Shown piece after piece: positions 6,613-11,223 of a DNA stretch of 11,223 nt (position 1 is the stretch's first letter; the number at the start of each line of letters is the position of its first letter). A model generated the notes under the pieces. The model searched no databases and was not told where the DNA came from. It saw nothing but the letters and a program-made list of their open reading frames with translations. This DNA comes from Stramenopiles sp. TOSAG23-3. Lineage: Eukaryota > Sar. Where the stretch lies: the NCBI GenBank assembly GCA_900128585.1, contig LT642750.1, forward strand, positions 1 through 11,223, read 5' to 3'. Made by a program: the position numbers and the translations under genes.

Positions 6613-7296
6613 ATGGACTCCCTTCTACGGGACCCAAACAAGAAGGCGTTTTCCCTGACTTACGTTGTGTACGATGAAGGTGACGTTGTCGGCATGCTTC
6701 TTGCTTTGTTTACACTTTTGCCGATATTCGCCGTGGTCATGTACGTAACATTAATAGTGAGGACACGGAGCTTGCACACCTTATATGCTTTCGTTGGGCA
6801 AATGTTAAACGAAGGGGCAAATTTTCTTCTGAAGCATTTTTTTGCTGAAAAAAGGCCTGCGGGGAGTGACCGAGACGACCCTGGAATGCCTTCAAACCAC
6901 TCTCAATTTGTTTTCTTTTTCTGCGCTTATTGGATTTTTTACTACACCCATCTTTATCGCAAACGAAAGGGGGAGTGGACAGCGCGGCAGAAGATTGAGG
7001 CAGCGGTAGGGTTAGCGAGCGTTTTTTTGGCATGCACGCTTACGTGTGTTTCTCGCCTATATCTAGGTTACCACACTGTCGCGCAGGTCCTTGTTGGTAT
7101 TGGTTTTGGCTGTCTTTTTGGTGGATCGTGGTTTCTTTTCTCACAAACATCAATCACAAAAAAAGTCCTGGAAGATTTTGCCGCGACTTCAGTAGCAAAG
7201 TTGTTTTACATACGAAACACTCACGAGGTGGATATCAGGGGAGGAAACACTCAGTTTGAATTTGACAACTTGGGCAGAATGCTGAAAAGGCAGTAA
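6613..7296 (+). CDS. DOLPP1: Dolichyldiphosphatase (PAP2 superfamily)
   Basis: An ER membrane phosphatase that hydrolyses dolichyl pyrophosphate to dolichyl phosphate, recycling the lipid carrier after N-glycan transfer. The 227-residue product is close to the 238 of human DOLPP1. It shows the three phosphatase motifs: KHFFAEKRP (74-82), PSNHSQF (93-99) and SRLYLGYH (147-154). About four hydrophobic helices are visible. Family hallmarks also include LTYVVYDEGD near the N-terminus, LNEGANFLLK just before motif 1 and FYIRNT near the C-terminus. The second motif has PSNH where relatives usually have PSSH or PSGH; the catalytic histidine is kept. I chose ATG 6613 because the N-terminal length then matches known DOLPP1 proteins and the context is good (A at -3, G at +4). 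An upstream exon could add more residues. Confidence 0.9.
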   Translation: MDSLLRDPNKKAFSLTYVVYDEGDVVGMLLALFTLLPIFAVVMYVTLIVRTRSLHTLYAFVGQMLNEGANFLLKHFFAEKRPAGSDRDDPGMPSNHSQFVFFFCAYWIFYYTHLYRKRKGEWTARQKIEAAVGLASVFLACTLTCVSRLYLGYHTVAQVLVGIGFGCLFGGSWFLFSQTSITKKVLEDFAATSVAKLFYIRNTHEVDIRGGNTQFEFDNLGRMLKRQ

Positions 7297-7489
7297 TTTA
7301 GTAAAATCATACTATCATAATTAAAATGCACATGTACTAAGAAGTAGTATGTTTAAAGTAAAAGACACACTTCAAAAGAAGGAGAAAAAGGCAAACCATT
7401 CAAGAACCAAAACTCCTCGATCTGTGTTGTAATATGTCTCTGGGGTTCTTACCCATTTAATGCATTTTTTTTTGATGGTGATTTAGTTC
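7297..7489. other. Spacer between convergent genes
   Basis: A 193-nt AT-rich spacer lies between the DOLPP1 stop (TAA) and the stop of the leftward pseudokinase gene (TGA), so it holds both 3' ends. It contains a 7-bp inverted repeat (CATACTA at 7308-7314, TAGTATG at 7345-7351) that could form a hairpin in either 3' untranslated region. No gene fits here, and no canonical AATAAA is seen for DOLPP1. Confidence 0.5.
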
Positions 7490-9667
7490 TCAGTTTTTCT
7501 TGTTCCTAACCAGCGCTCTATTTACCGACCTTGTTACGGCCATAGATGTAGTGAACCGGGTCAATGGGGACGCCCCAGCGGCATTTTGTAGCTTCAAGGC
7601 GACTTCATCCGAATACGACTCATCTGAAGAGTAATCCGACTCTGACATAGATTCCCCGTCGGTGTAGGTTTGGGAAGACTTTATAGATGGTGTTTGGTCA
7701 TTACGTTTCCCTGAACCATGTCCAATTGGATTGCGAAAGGTGTTCATACCACTAAAATTTAAATTGACCTGACGTGCGGACGTATCATCTTGTTGTTCGC
7801 CATCGCTGGACGATAACGGCCCCTCCTCCATGTTGTTTGTGCGTTGAACTTTGTTCTCTACCGTTTCTCCAAAAAACGCACTCAAATCTACGTTATGTCC
7901 GTCAGATGCATCAATAGACCTATTCGCCGTTTCGTATATTTCGCTCTCGGCCTTAGAGCTCATGTAACCATCGTACGTTTTGGCGTCAGGGTAATACTCT
8001 GTGATATCACTGCGGACGGGCAAGACAAAAGCGGAAAACACTTCGTGGCAGTTCTCGTGGGATATGTTAAAAATTGGCTGCAGGGAGGAAATCCCTGATT
8101 TCCAATAATTATGTTTGGAAATGCTCTCAAGGGGGTTTGCTTGACTTTCGAACAAAGCACCTCTCCGCTCGGGCACTAAATCCAACAAATTTTCTATCAG
8201 AACTTGTACAAATCCATCTATTTTCCCGGGAACTGGAGGGTATTGCACGGACAATATGTTTTCGCGAATTGTGTTCAAACATTGTTCGTTGGACAAATCT
8301 ATTTCTTTCGCATAGAAAGGGTAGGTACCAGAATACATTTCGTACACTAGCACGCCCAAGGACCAGAAATCGCATTCCTTAGGCACGAAGCCGTCCCGGT
8401 ACCGCCCGATCTTGGTCGATGTGTTCCAGCTTCTGTGGATCAAAAATTCGGGGGCTAAATATCGAATATCGCTTCGTTTTCCAGACTTCAAACTGATATC
8501 AAACTGATAGCCGAAGCAACCCAATTTTATATGGCCTTTAGCGTTTAAATAGATGAACTCTGGGTTGAAGGACTTAACAACGACACGTTCGCTATGCAAG
8601 TAGGATATTGCAACTAGCAGTTGTGCGAGCAAAAACTTTCCTACTGTGCTGGTCACTTCGTTTTCGGTAATGTACCTTTTCAGAGTCCCCCCACTCTCAA
8701 AATCAAATACCAGGTAGTGCCGGCTCATGTCGTTGAGGAGGAAATCTCCATGAAATGTCATCAAGAAGGGGTGGGAAAGCTGCCGCAAACATTTGACCTC
8801 ATCCACTATCTGTTCGTTTGCTATTCTGAACGAACCGTCGATTTCAGTAAGGCCATTTGTGCTACCTGGATAGACATTGTGCTCTTTCAGCATATATAGA
8901 GGCGAACTGTCATGCAGAACCTTCCCTCTCGTTTTTGTTACAATTGTCGTTTTCCCGTAAACGTGCTGGTTGACAATGTAATGCGGTGTGAACGAAGAGA
9001 TGGTTAACTCCTCAGCCCAAGAATTTACTGTTAACACTTTCCTTTTTTTCAATATAGCACTTCTGCGGTATGCCGAATTGTCGGAAAGTTTTCTGGCCGT
9101 GTTGTACTCACTGGTAAGGTCACGCTTGCTAAAAACATTAATGTCAATCGATTCGTTCGTTAGGTTTCGGTAGACACACTTCACAGCCGTTATTAACTCC
9201 TCTTTTAGCTGACAGTTGAGGTAAACATCACCACCTTTTTTCTTGGGAAAGTGAATGATCAGTTCGGACGAGACTCTTGCGGAAGAAATTTTTATAGCAT
9301 GACCTATTGGCCGCGGCCTTTGCTTGTTACCGTAACGCTTCATCTTCTTCAACCGAATAATCTTTCGAAGGATGTACACGTATTCAGTAGTAATGCATAT
9401 GTACCATATTTTTGGGGTTGTTTTGCCGTTTGCCGAGACAACCTGTGTTTCCGCAGAAAACAAAATGTTTTCACGACCAGGAAACTTCAACGGCACTTGG
9501 GCTTTACCTGCCAAGAGTTCAATGTTATCGTGGAATCGATTGTAAATATTGGTTGCCTGTGAAAACCGGTCTTTAAACGACCTGAGAGTAATTACAGTTT
9601 CTTCGTCCGATTCATCATCGCTCACTTCTTCCTCTTGAAACGCCGTAGATTTAGAACAGCAATTCAT
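7490..9667 (-). CDS. TH1-like domain plus AGC-family pseudokinase
   Basis: A 725-residue protein; the ATG at 9665-9667 is the first standard start in frame. Residues 67-182 resemble the myosin-I tail homology 1 domain, a PH-like lipid-binding fold (GKTTPKIWYICITTEYVYIL, then GDVYLNCQLKEELITAV). Residues about 229-535 have an AGC kinase fold: the beta-3 lysine K261, the helix-C glutamate E290, YLAPEF (403-408), DFWSLGVLVYEM (433-444) and an AGC-type tail (about 548-570). The glycine loop keeps one glycine. The catalytic loop reads VVVKSFNPEF (362-371), so the catalytic Asp is Ser366 and the Mg-binding Asn is Phe371. DFG is CFG (Cys384). Catalysis is therefore unlikely, and a scaffolding or allosteric role at membranes is inferred. 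MNCC at the N-terminus could be palmitoylated. Acidic Ser-rich stretches near both ends suggest phosphorylation by other kinases. Confidence 0.85.
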   Translation of the reverse strand: MNCCSKSTAFQEEEVSDDESDEETVITLRSFKDRFSQATNIYNRFHDNIELLAGKAQVPLKFPGRENILFSAETQVVSANGKTTPKIWYICITTEYVYILRKIIRLKKMKRYGNKQRPRPIGHAIKISSARVSSELIIHFPKKKGGDVYLNCQLKEELITAVKCVYRNLTNESIDINVFSKRDLTSEYNTARKLSDNSAYRRSAILKKRKVLTVNSWAEELTISSFTPHYIVNQHVYGKTTIVTKTRGKVLHDSSPLYMLKEHNVYPGSTNGLTEIDGSFRIANEQIVDEVKCLRQLSHPFLMTFHGDFLLNDMSRHYLVFDFESGGTLKRYITENEVTSTVGKFLLAQLLVAISYLHSERVVVKSFNPEFIYLNAKGHIKLGCFGYQFDISLKSGKRSDIRYLAPEFLIHRSWNTSTKIGRYRDGFVPKECDFWSLGVLVYEMYSGTYPFYAKEIDLSNEQCLNTIRENILSVQYPPVPGKIDGFVQVLIENLLDLVPERRGALFESQANPLESISKHNYWKSGISSLQPIFNISHENCHEVFSAFVLPVRSDITEYYPDAKTYDGYMSSKAESEIYETANRSIDASDGHNVDLSAFFGETVENKVQRTNNMEEGPLSSSDGEQQDDTSARQVNLNFSGMNTFRNPIGHGSGKRNDQTPSIKSSQTYTDGESMSESDYSSDESYSDEVALKLQNAAGASPLTRFTTSMAVTRSVNRALVRNKKN

Positions 9668-10427
9668 TACGCTCAAACGTCCTTCGTGCGCTTTTCTTCA
9701 CACACGCAAGAGGATATCACGATTTCAGAAATGGGCGTCGTTGCAACTTGTAGAATTAATGCGCTTGATGAAACACGACAAATCGCATGTAGGGCTTTTG
9801 AGAAAATAATATCTTTCTCCCACATACATCCATACACATTAATTTGTTTATTATTATCAAATCACTTTTTTTTTTATATTTATTTATATTATTTTATATA
9901 TTTTGGTAGTAGGTGAATAATAATTAATTTTACAACAAACACAAGAGAAAAAGTTTGGCTGTGTTGTTATATATTATTTATAGTAATTAATAAAAAATGA
10001 ATAATGATATTATACCTGCTGCGAGCTGCGAACTGAACTCTTCTTTTCTAGATTTTTAGGCTGAATATTGAATATTATTATTAATTAATTTTTTAATAAT
10101 AAAAGATGATGATGATATAATTAATAAATAATATATGTGATGAAAAAAGATCAAGAAGAAGAATTGAATGTGATTGATGGATGGGATGGATGATTTTGAA
10201 TTATATTTTTTATTAATTATAATTATTATTTTTATATATTATTATAATTCAATCAAAAGAAGAGCACCAAATATAGAATATACAAATGTTTAAAAGTGAC
10301 GATGAGGCACCAAATGAATGAAGATGATGACAGCTAATTAATATATTTGTTTCTGAAAAAATGCTACCACTACGTAACGATTAATCTTGGGTCAATGAGA
10401 AATTAGGATTGGTGTATACATATAGTA
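9668..10427. promoter_or_regulatory. Divergent AT-rich spacer between pseudokinase and methyltransferase-like genes
   Basis: This should hold the promoters of both neighbours. The part nearest the pseudokinase (9668-9800) is moderately GC and may be its 5' leader. From about 9830 to 10260 it is very AT-rich, with T runs, GATGAT and GATG repeats, and an inverted repeat (10196-10252). A CT-rich patch (CTCTTCTTTTCTAG) lies at about 10037-10050. From 10260 to the ATG at 10428 the composition rises slightly. In-frame stops, including TAG at 10404-10406, exclude upstream extension of the next gene without splicing. No RNA gene was recognised. Confidence 0.5.
10196..10252. repeat. 10-bp inverted repeat in AT-rich spacer
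   Basis: TTGAATTATA (10196-10205) and TATAATTCAA (10243-10252) are exact reverse complements flanking 37 nt of almost pure A and T. It is a potential cruciform or easily unwound element. Chance is plausible at this composition. Confidence 0.35.
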
Positions 10428-11223
10428 ATGGGTCGCAAATATGCCAAACGGAAACGAAAGTCGAAAAATAACACATCTCTCTGTGCGAGTTTGTTATTGC
10501 GCAGGAGCAGGTCGGAAGGTGTGTATTTGGTTGTGATCGTCGTTTTGGTGTATGGGTTAGCTACATATTTATATCACTTTGAATCGTCATTAAAGACTTC
10601 TGAATCAAAGGCGATAACGATAGAAGTGAAGAGAAAGACTCCACGATTACGTAAAGGAAAGACCACCCACGAACCCCCAGAGAGCAACTGGGGAAACATT
10701 GGTGCAATAGACCCTATTGTGAAGAAACGCATGAAACAGCTTCAGAATTTACAACAGGAACAGGAAAGAAATGATTGCTTAACACGACCAACGTTCAACA
10801 TGTCAAAATTTGAGCTTTCACTCTACGGTCACAAGATCGAATATATGAGTAAATCGTATGAGGTCGGAATGAACTATTACCAGGCGGCATTGTGGGGGAT
10901 GTATAGATTTAAAATTTTAAAAGCTGCAATGAGGCAACGGCAAAGAGTAGAGAAGCACCCATTAGTCTTGGTTTTAGGAAGCGGAATTGGTGTCTTTTCG
11001 TTGTTTGCGGACAGCCTTGGAGCCCGGGTGTACGCAATCTCAAAACAATTGGTGAACTGCCAATTGCATTATTTTTCAAGTAAACATAAAGACATGCTCA
11101 ACGTGGAGCAAATCGAAGCATCCAACACGGAAGATCTTTGGGGGCAGCTGTATGAGGCTTTGTTTTCAACCATTTTGCCCACCATTTCAGGGAGAGAAGT
11201 GCAGCTGTTGGAAATAAACTTGC
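10428..11223 (+). CDS. Membrane-anchored methyltransferase-like protein, FkbM type (partial)
   Basis: The ORF runs off the window after 265 codons. The N-terminus is short and very basic (RKYAKRKRKSK), followed by one membrane helix (about 32-51), a charged linker and then a soluble domain. This is the layout of a type II Golgi or ER enzyme with a lumenal catalytic part. Residues 179-204 match the AdoMet-binding motif I of class I methyltransferases (LVLVLGSGIGVFSLFA, then GARVYAI). The last visible residues, REVQLLEINL, fit the start of the conserved Lys/Glu-Ile-Asp segment of FkbM-type sugar or lipid O-methyltransferases. I chose ATG 10428 because it has G at -3 and +4 and an in-frame stop lies just upstream. 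The substrate is unknown. The methyltransferase fold is fairly clear; the FkbM subfamily is tentative because the C-terminal half is missing. Confidence 0.7.
   Translation, partial: MGRKYAKRKRKSKNNTSLCASLLLRRSRSEGVYLVVIVVLVYGLATYLYHFESSLKTSESKAITIEVKRKTPRLRKGKTTHEPPESNWGNIGAIDPIVKKRMKQLQNLQQEQERNDCLTRPTFNMSKFELSLYGHKIEYMSKSYEVGMNYYQAALWGMYRFKILKAAMRQRQRVEKHPLVLVLGSGIGVFSLFADSLGARVYAISKQLVNCQLHYFSSKHKDMLNVEQIEASNTEDLWGQLYEALFSTILPTISGREVQLLEINL

Noticed and set aside
9668-9676. A TTG start three codons upstream of the pseudokinase ATG
   Set aside because: TTG is not a normal start in a eukaryote, and the ATG at 9665-9667 is sufficient.
9635-9916. Plus-strand frame of 93 codons beside the pseudokinase start
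   Set aside because: It begins antisense to the pseudokinase N-terminus and ends in AT-rich spacer. There is no domain signal, and it is not in frame with the downstream methyltransferase-like gene by any clear splice.

Overview
This window is nuclear DNA from a eukaryote, most likely a single-celled protist whose lineage I cannot fix. The proteins carry secretory signal peptides, N-glycosylation sequons, a dolichol-cycle enzyme, an AGC-type kinase fold and an animal-type Na+/Ca2+ exchanger. Genes are long uninterrupted ORFs of fairly balanced composition. They are separated by strongly AT-rich spacers full of simple repeats (TTTC, TAA, GATGAT, CT tracts). There are no operons, Shine-Dalgarno sites, tRNAs, rRNAs, transposons or CRISPR arrays that I can see. 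All four complete stop codons are TAA or TGA, and nothing suggests a non-standard code.

Layout: 231-3003 (minus) is a Na+/Ca2+ exchanger of the SLC8/NCX family, split into two frames by one base in a run of seven C/G. 3004-4322 is a 1.3 kb AT-rich spacer with simple repeats, a 17-bp palindrome, a 7-nt tandem repeat and two intron-like segments on the plus strand. 4323-5858 (minus) is a secreted, heavily sequon-bearing protein with a CBM9-like carbohydrate-binding domain. 5859-6374 is a divergent spacer with mirror-image CT-rich tracts and a hairpin. 6375-6611 (plus) is an upstream ORF or first exon ending one base before 6613-7296 (plus), a dolichyldiphosphatase (DOLPP1). 7490-9667 (minus) converges on it and encodes a TH1-like domain plus an AGC-family kinase fold whose catalytic residues are replaced, so a predicted pseudokinase. 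9668-10427 is an AT-rich divergent spacer. 10428 to the window edge (plus) is the start of a single-pass membrane protein with a methyltransferase domain resembling the FkbM family.

The genes do not form an obvious single pathway. Three are linked to the secretory route: the CBM9-like glycoprotein, the dolichol phosphatase that sustains N-glycosylation, and the probable Golgi-type methyltransferase. The exchanger and the pseudokinase suggest Ca2+ handling and signalling. I read this proximity as probable coincidence. The items most worth attention are the TH1-pseudokinase architecture, the exchanger frameshift, the unusual leader of DOLPP1, and the symmetrical CT-tract spacer. I do not see convincing evidence of a wholly new multi-gene system.
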